Positions 1 to 6,637 of a stretch of 8,136 nucleotides of DNA are shown piece after piece. Position numbers and translations under genes: made by a program. The stretch spans positions 1 to 8,136 of the forward strand of contig JBBRVE010000113.1 in assembly GCA_038247245.1 (NCBI GenBank), given 5' to 3'. The first letter of the stretch is position 1, and each line of letters starts with the position of its first letter. Source of the DNA: JAPWJZ01 sp038247245 (GTDB taxonomy: Bacteria; Pseudomonadota; Alphaproteobacteria; Micavibrionales; UBA2020). The notes under the pieces were generated by a model that was given only the letters and a program-made list of their open reading frames with translations, did no database searches and was not told where the DNA came from.

Positions 1-588
1 AAAACCGAAGCCTCGCGCCAGCAGCAGGAACGCGAAGTCGCCGCGCTGGCGAAAGAAGCAAAAACGCTGGAAGAGCTTGAACGCAAGCTGGCCGAAAAAG
101 CGCGTGCCGAAGAAAAAGCGGCGCTGGCGGCTGCGAAAAAGGCAGGCGCGAATGTCGCCCGCAATCGCGGCCCGTCCGGCTCCCTGCCCTCCGGCCCATT
201 ACCCAACCGCATGGTGCAGCCTGTGGCTGGCACGGTTTATACCGGCTTTGGCGCAACCGACGATATCGGCGCGACCAGCGAAGGCATCACCTTTTCCGCG
301 CGCCCCGGCGCGATGGTCGTGACGCCGCTCGCAGGCTCCGTAAAATTCGCAGGCGCGTTCCAGAAGTACAAACAGATCGTCATCATCGAACATAACGGCG
401 GTTACCACAGCCTGATCGCAGGGCTTGGCAAGATCGACACCGTCGTCGGCGCAAAACTGGATGCGGGCGAACCCGTCGGCACCGCCGAAAAAACAGAATC
501 TAAAATCTATTACGAACTCCGCCGCGGCGGAGAACCCATCAACCCCCGCCAGTCAATGGTCGCACAACGCAAACAGGACAAGAGCTAG
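1..588 (+). CDS. envC: EnvC-like murein hydrolase activator, C-terminal part (5' truncated by window edge)
   Basis: The reading frame is open from base 1, so the gene starts upstream; 195 residues are visible. Residues 1-48 are a charged Gln/Glu/Lys/Ala-rich stretch typical of the end of a long coiled coil. A Gly/Pro/Ser linker (49-70) leads to a LytM/M23-type domain (about 71-188). The domain keeps the fold signatures but not the zinc site: the usual HxGxD is replaced with Ser93 and Thr97, and the usual HLHFE reads KIYYE (168-172), close to the SLYFEIRR form of E. coli EnvC. The tail (RRGGEPINP, 174-182) also matches EnvC. Family knowledge: such degenerate LytM proteins are not hydrolases; they act in the periplasm with FtsEX to activate septal amidases. 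The stop codon lies 3 nt before ctpA, so the two are probably co-transcribed. The coiled coil and missing ligands argue against an active M23 endopeptidase. Confidence 0.88.
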   Translation, partial: KTEASRQQQEREVAALAKEAKTLEELERKLAEKARAEEKAALAAAKKAGANVARNRGPSGSLPSGPLPNRMVQPVAGTVYTGFGATDDIGATSEGITFSARPGAMVVTPLAGSVKFAGAFQKYKQIVIIEHNGGYHSLIAGLGKIDTVVGAKLDAGEPVGTAEKTESKIYYELRRGGEPINPRQSMVAQRKQDKS

Positions 589-591
589 AAC

Positions 592-2010
592 ATGTCTATT
601 AAAAACGCACTGAAATCCGCAACCGCCATCGCAATCGTCATCGCCTGCGCCTCTGTCGCCGTCGCACAGGGCAAGGGGGACAGCGATGTCGCAGGGTCGG
701 TTTCCGAATCCTACAAGGCGCTGAACCTGTTCGGCGATGTGTTTGAACAGGCGCGCGCCAATTACGTCGAAAAAGTCGAAGACAAGAAACTGATCGAATA
801 CGCGCTGAATGGCATGCTCTCCTCGCTCGACCCGCATTCCAACTATATGACCGCCGAAGAAAGCAAGGCGATGGAAGTGCAGAACCGCGGCGAATTCGGC
901 GGTCTCGGTATTGAAGTCACGATGGAAAACAGCGTCGTCAAGGTCGTCTCTCCCATCGACGACACCCCCGCCGCGCGCGCGGGCATCCAGTCAGGCGACC
1001 TGATCGTAGAACTCGACGGCAAGCAGGTCATGGGCATGACGCTGAGCGAAGCCATCGAAAAAATGCGCGGCAAGGTCGGCACCGAAATCGTCCTGACCGT
1101 CGTGCGCGAAGGCGCGAAGGAACCGCTGAAGTTCCGCCTCGTCCGCGACAACATCCAGATCAAATCCGTGCGCAGCCGCGTGATTGACGGCAAGGCCGGT
1201 TACATCCGCATCACCCAGTTCAACGCGCAAACCTATGACGGCCTGAAAAAAGCCATCGCCGACGCACAAAAAGAAGCCGGCGACAAGCTGATGGGCTTTA
1301 TCCTCGACCTGCGCAACAACCCGGGCGGCTTGCTCGATCAGGCGATCAAGGTGTCGGACGTGTTCATCGACAAGGGTGAAATCGTTTCCACCCGCGGCCG
1401 CAACCCCGAAGACACGCGTCGCGACAACGCGACGCCGGGCGACCTGACCAACGGTCTGCCCCTCGTCGTCATCATCAATGGCGGTTCGGCCTCGGCATCC
1501 GAAATCGTGGCGGGCGCGTTGCAGGATCATAAACGCGGCATCCTGATGGGCACGCAAAGCTTCGGCAAGGGATCGGTGCAAACGCTGTTCCCCGCACCCG
1601 GCGGCGGCGCGATCAAGCTGACGACCGCGCGTTACTTCACCCCCTCCGGCCGTTCCATTCAGGGCAAAGGCATCACCCCTGACCTCGTCGTGGAACGCGC
1701 GAAGGTTGTGGCGGAAAAAGAAGGCTATACCGAAATCCATGAAGCCGACCTGAAAGGCGCATTGTCGAACCCGAATGCGCCCGACAAGGTCGAGCCCACC
1801 CTGCTGCCCGACGATGTGTCGAAAGACAAAACCGAAGGCGACAAGAAAGACGATCCCAAGGCGAAAGACGCCAAAGCCAAGCAGATAGGCGACAAGGACG
1901 ACTACCAGCTTGTCCGCGCGCTTGACCTGCTGGTCGGCATCGGCCTGTCCCGCGGCCTGGGCGGCCCCATCACGCCCGTGAACGACAACGCGACACCCGC
2001 GAAAAAGTAA
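592..2010 (+). CDS. ctpA: Carboxyl-terminal processing protease CtpA (S41 family)
   Basis: 472 residues, a usual length for short alphaproteobacterial CtpA and well below E. coli Tsp/Prc. A signal peptide is visible (Lys-containing start, hydrophobic 10-25, probable cleavage after AVA25). An N-terminal helical region (about 40-95) contains SLDPHSNYM (78-86). The PDZ domain spans about 100-185 with the GGLGIEV carboxylate-binding loop (103-109). The S41 catalytic core follows: LRNNPGG (240-246), nucleophile Ser301 in GSASASEI, and general base Lys326 in FGKGS. The 25-residue Ser-Lys spacing equals that of the Ser/Lys dyad in E. coli Tsp. Residues about 395-430 form a Lys/Asp-rich, probably disordered linker before a conserved-looking DYQLVRALDLL helix. 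It probably cleaves periplasmic proteins from their C-terminus; family members elsewhere process cell-wall hydrolases or lipoproteins. Start chosen for the signal peptide and the 3-nt gap from envC; GAG at 582-584 is a weak ribosome site. Confidence 0.96.
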   Translation: MSIKNALKSATAIAIVIACASVAVAQGKGDSDVAGSVSESYKALNLFGDVFEQARANYVEKVEDKKLIEYALNGMLSSLDPHSNYMTAEESKAMEVQNRGEFGGLGIEVTMENSVVKVVSPIDDTPAARAGIQSGDLIVELDGKQVMGMTLSEAIEKMRGKVGTEIVLTVVREGAKEPLKFRLVRDNIQIKSVRSRVIDGKAGYIRITQFNAQTYDGLKKAIADAQKEAGDKLMGFILDLRNNPGGLLDQAIKVSDVFIDKGEIVSTRGRNPEDTRRDNATPGDLTNGLPLVVIINGGSASASEIVAGALQDHKRGILMGTQSFGKGSVQTLFPAPGGGAIKLTTARYFTPSGRSIQGKGITPDLVVERAKVVAEKEGYTEIHEADLKGALSNPNAPDKVEPTLLPDDVSKDKTEGDKKDDPKAKDAKAKQIGDKDDYQLVRALDLLVGIGLSRGLGGPITPVNDNATPAKK

Positions 2011-2028
2011 CGGGAAGCAAAGGCGCAC

Positions 2029-3012
2029 ATGGGATGGTCATCCTTTCCACCTGAGCACAAGAAAAGCCTCGCACGGGCATTGGGTCTCTATGCCGGTGTG
2101 GTGGCCCTTGTGGGCGCGTGGGTCTGGCTGCATTCCGATGTAACACTGCGCGACTGGCAAAAACGCACCCCCCTTGCGATTGCGACCGTCAGGACTGTGA
2201 CGGTCGATAACCTGCAGGGCGACACGGCGGCGCAGACGCCGGATGTGGAAACCGCCATCCCCATGCCGCCCCCTTCCGCGGGCGAAGGCTATATCTCGCT
2301 CGTCATGACCGATATCGGCCTGTCGGAGGCAGACACAGCGCGCGCAATGCAGGAACTGCCGACAGAAGTGACGCTGGCTTTTTCACCCTATAGCCCGACG
2401 CTTTCCAACTGGTTAAAAAAAGCGAAGGATGCCAACCGCGATACGCTGATCCTGCTGCCCATGGAGCCAGTCAATTATCCCAAGGAAGATCCCGGCCCGC
2501 AGGCGTTGCTGATGCGCCAGAGCGATCAGGATAACGCCCGCCGCCTTGAAGCGGTGCTGCGCCAGTCCGGCGGCACGGTGGGCGCGATGAATTTCATGGG
2601 GTCGAGCCTGCTGGGTGACGAGAAAAACGTGACATCCGTCATGACGGCGCTGCGTAAACGCTCCGGTCTTTTCATCGAAGATCCGCAAGGCGGCGATTCA
2701 GTCGCCTCCGACATCGCCGACCGCACGGGCACGCCGTACCTGCGCGCGGAAGTGAAGATCGACGCGAATGCGACGGAGCTGGACATCAACCAGCAACTGC
2801 TGAAGCTTGAAAACGCCGCCAAGCAGCGCGGTTATGCCGTCGGCATCGCGCAGCCTTATCCCGTGACCTTTAATGCGCTGAAAAACTGGATCGCCAACCT
2901 TGACCGCCGCGGCATCAAGCTTGTCCCGCTTGCCGCCGTCTGGCAGGAAAAGACGCGCCAGCAATCCGCCGCCGTGCCCCCGCCCATGCCGGCGCCGACG
3001 CCTGCACCCTGA
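2029..3012 (+). CDS. Membrane-anchored divergent polysaccharide deacetylase family protein (YibQ/DUF610-like)
   Basis: 327 residues. A short N-terminus is followed by one hydrophobic segment (about 17-34), suggesting an inner-membrane anchor with a periplasmic body. After a linker, the YibQ-type domain runs about 87-312: TDIGLS (94-99), LPTEVTLAFSPY (110-121), LLPMEPVNYP (142-151), DPGP (154-157), GAMNFMGSSL (185-194) and a final strand before Pro300. The tail (314-327) is Pro/Ala-rich. In the wider family I would expect an Asp pair, NHMGS and a GHP motif; here these read Thr94-Asp95, NFMGS (188-192) and AQP (274-276), so the presumed metal site looks lost. From memory, alphaproteobacterial members next to ctpA often show similar changes. 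The molecular role is unknown; the operon points to peptidoglycan or envelope maintenance. It begins 18 nt after ctpA, with AAAGG at 2019-2023 as ribosome site. Confidence 0.87.
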   Translation: MGWSSFPPEHKKSLARALGLYAGVVALVGAWVWLHSDVTLRDWQKRTPLAIATVRTVTVDNLQGDTAAQTPDVETAIPMPPPSAGEGYISLVMTDIGLSEADTARAMQELPTEVTLAFSPYSPTLSNWLKKAKDANRDTLILLPMEPVNYPKEDPGPQALLMRQSDQDNARRLEAVLRQSGGTVGAMNFMGSSLLGDEKNVTSVMTALRKRSGLFIEDPQGGDSVASDIADRTGTPYLRAEVKIDANATELDINQQLLKLENAAKQRGYAVGIAQPYPVTFNALKNWIANLDRRGIKLVPLAAVWQEKTRQQSAAVPPPMPAPTPAP

Positions 3013-3023
3013 AAGTCTGATTC

Positions 3024-3527
3024 ATGCCCAAAAGCCAAGACACAAACCTGAACCAATACCGCCCCGGCGTTGGCATCGTTCTGCTGAACGGTTCTGGCCG
3101 CGTGTTCGTGGCAGAGCGTCTCGACAACAAAGGTGCATGGCAGATGCCTCAGGGCGGCATCGACGAAGGCGAAGAACCCGAAGTCGCCGTCTTCCGCGAG
3201 ATGAAGGAAGAGATCGGCACCAAAAACGCCCGCATTATCGGCGTGATGGAAGAATGGATCAGCTACGACATTCCCGAACGCACCGCAAAAAAACTGTGGG
3301 GCGGCAAGTACAAGGGACAGAAACAGAAATGGATCGCGCTCGAATTCCTCGGCAAGGATAGCGATATCGACCTCGAGGCTGACGCGCATCCCGAATTTTC
3401 CAAATGGAAATGGGTGCCGATCGAGGACCTGCTGGCCTATGTCGTGCCGTTCAAGCGCGACGTGTACCGCCGCGTGATGCAGGAATTCAAGCCCCTCGCC
3501 GCCGCACTCGCCAAGAAAAAAACATGA
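3024..3527 (+). CDS. rppH: RNA pyrophosphohydrolase RppH (Nudix hydrolase)
   Basis: 167 residues, close to the E. coli enzyme. It opens with the RppH-type YRPGVGIVLLN (12-22), then WQMPQGGID (39-47). The Nudix box GX5EX7REUXEEXG fits exactly at 44-65, with Glu59, Glu62 and Glu63 as expected magnesium ligands; the last, usually hydrophobic position is Thr66. The downstream YDIPE (about 76-80) and the KYKGQKQKW segment are also typical of RppH and separate it from generic Nudix proteins. Family role: removes pyrophosphate from 5'-triphosphate mRNA to start RNase E-dependent decay; related proteins (IalA) also cleave diadenosine polyphosphates. It is cytoplasmic, unlike its upstream neighbours. 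It begins 11 nt after the deacetylase-like gene with only a weak GAAAG (3011-3015) upstream, and its stop overlaps the next start. Confidence 0.95.
   Translation: MPKSQDTNLNQYRPGVGIVLLNGSGRVFVAERLDNKGAWQMPQGGIDEGEEPEVAVFREMKEEIGTKNARIIGVMEEWISYDIPERTAKKLWGGKYKGQKQKWIALEFLGKDSDIDLEADAHPEFSKWKWVPIEDLLAYVVPFKRDVYRRVMQEFKPLAAALAKKKT
3524..3527 (+). promoter_or_regulatory. ATGA start/stop overlap coupling rppH and the rhomboid gene
   Basis: The rhomboid ATG (3524-3526) shares bases with the rppH TGA (3525-3527). The region just upstream (3511-3522) is A-rich without a GGAGG-like site, so ribosomes probably re-initiate after finishing rppH. A second ATG directly follows (3527-3529) and would shorten the protein by one residue. 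Confidence 0.7.
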
Positions 3528-4372
3528 TGTTCTTCCTGCCCGTCGGCGACGTGAACGATCAGGGCGAAGGGCATCATAGCTTCGTCAATGCGGGCCTGAT
3601 CCTGCTCTGCATCGCCGTTTGCGGATACCAGCTTTACCTGGCCTCGCTGGGCGGTACGGCGCTGGAGCAGTTCATGAACCCGTGGCTTTTCGACCCGCGC
3701 ACACAGCTGGGCGAAGGCTTCCTTGCGCTGGGGCCGTTTGACCGGTTACTGGCGCTGCTCGGCAAGCTGTGCGACCTGCCAAGCGGCGCCTTCGTCAAGA
3801 TGGCGGCAGGCGCGTTTTTCCATGGCGGTGTCATGCACCTTGCGGGAAACATGCTGATCCTGTGGATGCTGGGCGATAACGTCGAATATGTGATGGGCCA
3901 TCTGCGCTACCTGATTTTCTTTGTGCTGACCGCCGTGATTGCGACCTGCGGCGAGCTGCTTTTTGCGAATGCGGGGCACTTCAACGGCATCATCGGCGCA
4001 TCGGGCGCGATTTTTGCGGTTGCCGCCGCCTATCTGGTTTATTTTCCGGGCGCGAAAATCAATTTCTTTTACTGGTTCCTGTTTATTTTCTGGGGTCGGC
4101 GCGCGGTTTCGGCGCGGCTGGTAATCGCGCTTTTTTTCATTTCGCAGTTCATCACAGGATATACCAGCCTCGGCTCCGGCTCCGATTACGGCATGATCGC
4201 TGTCTGGGCGCATGTGGGCGGGTTTATCGCGGGCTTCATCCTCGCCTTCCTGTTCCGTGCCGGCCGCCCCGAAGAAAAGAAACATTACGAACCGGTCGTC
4301 AAGCCTGCTTACGTCAAGACACCGTGGGGCAACCCGCCGGATGGCGGGCCGTGGGGGAAGCCAAGACAGTAA
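3524..4372 (+). CDS. Rhomboid family intramembrane serine protease
   Basis: 282 residues from the ATG at 3524, which overlaps the rppH stop as ATGA; a longer in-frame extension upstream to 3404 would lie inside rppH and is not credible. About six hydrophobic segments are visible (near 22-42, 105-120, 127-148, 156-175, 180-212 region and 224-244). Rhomboid motifs are complete: FFHGGVMHLAGNM (98-110) with the HxxxN His105/Asn109, GASGAIFA with nucleophile Ser160, and AHVGGFIAG with catalytic His230. The loop between the first two segments is long (about 43-95). The C-terminal tail (246-282) is soluble, basic and Pro-rich, with two PWGxP units (267-271 and 276-280). Family role: cleaves transmembrane helices within the inner membrane; the substrate cannot be read from sequence. 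No good Shine-Dalgarno precedes it, so coupling to rppH translation is likely. Confidence 0.92.
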   Translation: MMFFLPVGDVNDQGEGHHSFVNAGLILLCIAVCGYQLYLASLGGTALEQFMNPWLFDPRTQLGEGFLALGPFDRLLALLGKLCDLPSGAFVKMAAGAFFHGGVMHLAGNMLILWMLGDNVEYVMGHLRYLIFFVLTAVIATCGELLFANAGHFNGIIGASGAIFAVAAAYLVYFPGAKINFFYWFLFIFWGRRAVSARLVIALFFISQFITGYTSLGSGSDYGMIAVWAHVGGFIAGFILAFLFRAGRPEEKKHYEPVVKPAYVKTPWGNPPDGGPWGKPRQ

Positions 4373-4383
4373 AAAACGACAAT

Positions 4384-4413
4384 AAAAAACCCCGGCATCA
4401 CGCCGGGGTTTTT
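4384..4413. terminator. Bidirectional rho-independent terminator between the convergent clusters
   Basis: A 7-bp GC stem (CCCCGGC at 4390-4396, GCCGGGG at 4402-4408) with a 5-base loop is extended by A-tract/T-tract pairs (4385-4389 with 4409-4413) to 12 perfect base pairs. Reading plus, the stem ends in TTTTT; reading minus, it ends in a run of six T (complement of 4384-4389). It lies 11 nt after the rhomboid stop and 18 nt after the tolB stop, so it can serve both transcripts. Confidence 0.93.
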
Positions 4414-4431
4414 CGTTGAAGCGTTGTCCGC

Positions 4432-5760
4432 TTACGGGTTCAGCGGCGACCAGGCGGGGTCGGAACCATCGAGCGGCGTCGTGACGGGCGTTTCGTTAAA
4501 GCCCGTCAGGTCGATCGTGTGGATGCGCGCGGTGCGGCCCTGACGGCGCACGCCGGAGGGGCTTTCCGTGAAGAACGCCAGCACGCGGCCGTTCGGCGAC
4601 CATGTGGGGCCTTCGATATGATACGCGCTCTTGATCAGGCGTTCGCCCGAACCATCCGGCTTGATAACGCCAAGGTAGAACTGGCCCTTGAGCATTTTAA
4701 TGAACGCAATCAGGTCACCGCGTGGCGACCAGACGGGGCTGGCGTAGCGGCCTTCACCAAAGGTGATGCGCTGCGCGCTGCCGCCGGAACCGTCCATCAC
4801 ATAGATCTGCTGCTTGCCGCTGCGGTCGGATTCAAACGCGATACGGCGTCCGTCCGGCGCATAGGTCGGCGAGGTGTTGATCGATGCGTCATTCGTCAGG
4901 CGCGAGGTGCTGCGCGAAGCGAGATCCATCGAATAGATGTCCGAGTTGCCGTTTTTCGACAAGCTCATGACCACCTTGCGGCCATCGGGCGAGAAACGGG
5001 GCGCGAAGGTCATGCCGGGAAAATCACCCAGCACCGACTGGCGGCCCGAATTGATATCGTACAGGTACACGCGCGGCTTGTTGTTGTAGTAAGCCATATA
5101 GGTGATCTGCTGCATCGTGGGGGAGAAACGCGGGGTCAGCACCAACGCCGAACCATCTGTCAGGAAGCGGTGGTTGAAGCCGTCCTGGTCCATGATCGCA
5201 AGGCGCTTGACGCGCGCATTGCCGGGACCGGTTTCCGAGATATAGACAAGACGGGTGTCGAAATAACCGTTTTCACCCGTCAGGCGTTTATAGATCGCAT
5301 CCGAAATGATATGCGCGATGCGGCGCCAGTTGGTGTTGGTGGTCGTGTAGGCGGTGCCCAGCATTTGCGACTGGCCGAACACATCCCACAGGCGGAATTC
5401 AACACGCGTCTTGCCGTCGGGAGTTTTCGACAGCAGGCCCGTTGCGAGCGCCTCCGCATTGATCGTGCGCCATTCACCGAAATTCGGTTTTTGTGCGGCG
5501 GCAGCGGCGGGCTGGATAAAGGATGATTGGTTCAGCGGGCGGAACAGGCCGGAGCGTTTCAGGTTGTTCGTGATGACGGTGACCATGTTGGCACCCAGTT
5601 CATCGGGCGCGCCGGAAGCGGTCACGAAATTCGGGATCGCGATAGGCATCGGGTCGGCCTGCTTGCCGTCCACGGTGATCTGCAAATCCGCACGCGCAGG
5701 CGCCGCAAGCGCAACGAGCGCAAAAACGGCGAACATAAAACTAAAGGCAATATTTTTCAT
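4432..5760 (-). CDS. tolB: Tol-Pal system beta-propeller protein TolB
   Basis: 442 residues, near the usual 430-450. A signal peptide is clear: Lys2, hydrophobic 4-20, probable cleavage after ARA24. The N-terminal alpha/beta domain (about 25-160) begins with the TolB-type strand and IAIPNF (40-45) and includes NNLKRSGLF. The rest is a beta-propeller with repeated PD40 signatures: FSPTMQ, FSPDGRK, YAPDGRR, WSPRGD, WSPNGR and a final WSPLNP at the C-terminus. Family role: periplasmic partner that binds Pal and the TolA C-terminal domain and helps move Pal to the division site. It is the last gene of the minus-strand operon, 21 nt after tolA, and is followed directly by the terminator; pal does not follow. 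AAGAGGGAA (5768-5776) provides a strong ribosome site supporting this start. Confidence 0.97.
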   Translation of the reverse strand: MKNIAFSFMFAVFALVALAAPARADLQITVDGKQADPMPIAIPNFVTASGAPDELGANMVTVITNNLKRSGLFRPLNQSSFIQPAAAAAQKPNFGEWRTINAEALATGLLSKTPDGKTRVEFRLWDVFGQSQMLGTAYTTTNTNWRRIAHIISDAIYKRLTGENGYFDTRLVYISETGPGNARVKRLAIMDQDGFNHRFLTDGSALVLTPRFSPTMQQITYMAYYNNKPRVYLYDINSGRQSVLGDFPGMTFAPRFSPDGRKVVMSLSKNGNSDIYSMDLASRSTSRLTNDASINTSPTYAPDGRRIAFESDRSGKQQIYVMDGSGGSAQRITFGEGRYASPVWSPRGDLIAFIKMLKGQFYLGVIKPDGSGERLIKSAYHIEGPTWSPNGRVLAFFTESPSGVRRQGRTARIHTIDLTGFNETPVTTPLDGSDPAWSPLNP

Positions 5761-5769
5761 CTCAAGGTT

Positions 5770-5775
5770 CCCTCT
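5770..5775 (-). promoter_or_regulatory. Ribosome binding site of tolB
   Basis: On the minus strand this reads AGAGGG, with 9 nt before the tolB ATG (5758-5760). It sits in the 21-nt gap after the tolA stop and is one of the strongest Shine-Dalgarno sequences in the window, fitting independent loading of ribosomes on tolB. Confidence 0.75.
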
Positions 5776-5781
5776 TGGTTA

Positions 5782-6627
5782 TCAGAACATCTGGCTTGCG
5801 TCGAACGTGACGGTCGTGTTTGCCCAAGTGTCATACTTATCAGGCGGCAGCTCAAAAGGCGAGCAATTTGGATTACGCACCGCGCGCATGGCGCTATCGG
5901 CGATGGCGCGGAAGAAAGTATCGCTGTTGTAACGTGCTGTATCGATCACCTTGGCCGAAGCAAGGGTACGGTCGCGGGTGATAACCATAAATATTTCGAC
6001 CTGCGTGGTGTCGATATCCTTCGCACCGATCGGCACGTTCCAGCATTGCGCCAGCTGTGACCGCAGCGCGTCCAGTTCCGTCATCGTCATGCGTTCGCCA
6101 AGGGGGATGTTCTGCCCTGCCTTCGGGTTCGATTCATCCAGCTTCATGTCCTGCACCTTGGGCATGGGCGGCGCTTTTTCTTTTTCTTCCAGACTTTTCA
6201 GGACGGAAAGAAAATCCTTCTTCGGCTCTTCCGTTACCTTTTTCTTTTTCTCGTCTTTTTTTTCCAGCTTTTTATCGGGATGCGCGGCGGGGTCGACGAG
6301 GACTTTTTCCTCCTTCTTGACGACCTCTTCTTTCTTCACGTCCTTGGTCGGCACGACAGCCTCGTTCGAGGTGTTCTGCGCAGGGGGCGGCGGTTTTGGC
6401 GGGGTCGGATCTTCCTGCTTCTTTTCCTGTTTCTTCACAGGCGTCGGCGCAACCTTGGTCGTCTGTGCGATTTTATCAATCGCGACCAGCTCGACCGAAA
6501 CGGGTGTTGGAATTTTATAGTCTTTTTTGAGCCAAGGGATGCTGACGACGGCCAGCAGGAAGCAGGCCGCATGAAAAATCAGGGATATCGATACAGAACT
6601 GTTCCGCATCACTGCCTCTGTCGCCAT
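5782..6627 (-). CDS. tolA: Tol-Pal inner-membrane anchored protein TolA
   Basis: 281 residues from the first ATG. One membrane helix (about 12-33) carries Ser15-x3-His19, matching the Ser18/His22 spacing that E. coli TolA uses to contact TolQ-TolR. Domain II is short: a Pro/Lys part (60-83), then a Lys/Glu-rich stretch (95-151) with an embedded DFLSVLKSLEE (138-148). The C-terminal globular domain (about 178-281) has QCWNVP (194-199), a TonB-like strand-helix pattern, ELPPDKYDTW (259-268) and a final TVTFDASQMF. Cys195 and Cys255 could form the disulfide expected in this domain. Family role: spans the periplasm and uses proton-motive force from TolQR to reach TolB and Pal. It starts 10 nt after tolR. 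A second ATG at Met7 (6609) has a better ribosome site, so the protein may be 275 residues. Confidence 0.94.
   Translation of the reverse strand: MATEAVMRNSSVSISLIFHAACFLLAVVSIPWLKKDYKIPTPVSVELVAIDKIAQTTKVAPTPVKKQEKKQEDPTPPKPPPPAQNTSNEAVVPTKDVKKEEVVKKEEKVLVDPAAHPDKKLEKKDEKKKKVTEEPKKDFLSVLKSLEEKEKAPPMPKVQDMKLDESNPKAGQNIPLGERMTMTELDALRSQLAQCWNVPIGAKDIDTTQVEIFMVITRDRTLASAKVIDTARYNSDTFFRAIADSAMRAVRNPNCSPFELPPDKYDTWANTTVTFDASQMF
6615..6619 (-). promoter_or_regulatory. Shine-Dalgarno-like AGAGG favouring an internal tolA start
   Basis: On the minus strand AGAGG lies 5 nt before an ATG at 6607-6609 (Met7 of tolA). For the first ATG (6625-6627), the GAAGG just upstream is too close (about 1 nt) and only AGAG sits at a workable distance. 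The ribosome-site evidence therefore leans to Met7, which would leave MRNSSVSIS before the membrane helix. Confidence 0.45.
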
Positions 6628-6637
6628 GCCTTCACTC

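Noticed and set aside
991..2028. A 345-codon open frame on the minus strand across ctpA
   Set aside because: It is fully antisense to a gene with complete S41 motifs, and its translation is a His/Val/Ala/Arg-rich mix without a recognisable domain, as expected from the complement of GC-rich codons.
3404..3523. N-terminal extension of the rhomboid frame into rppH
   Set aside because: The added 40 residues are Arg/Pro-rich frame-shifted rppH sequence, and the ATGA overlap at 3524 gives a normal start just before the protein's own N-terminus.
4519..5526. A 335-codon open frame on the plus strand across tolB
   Set aside because: It is antisense to the tolB propeller, Arg/Ala/His-rich, with no signal peptide or known motif, and no ribosome site; a codon-bias shadow.
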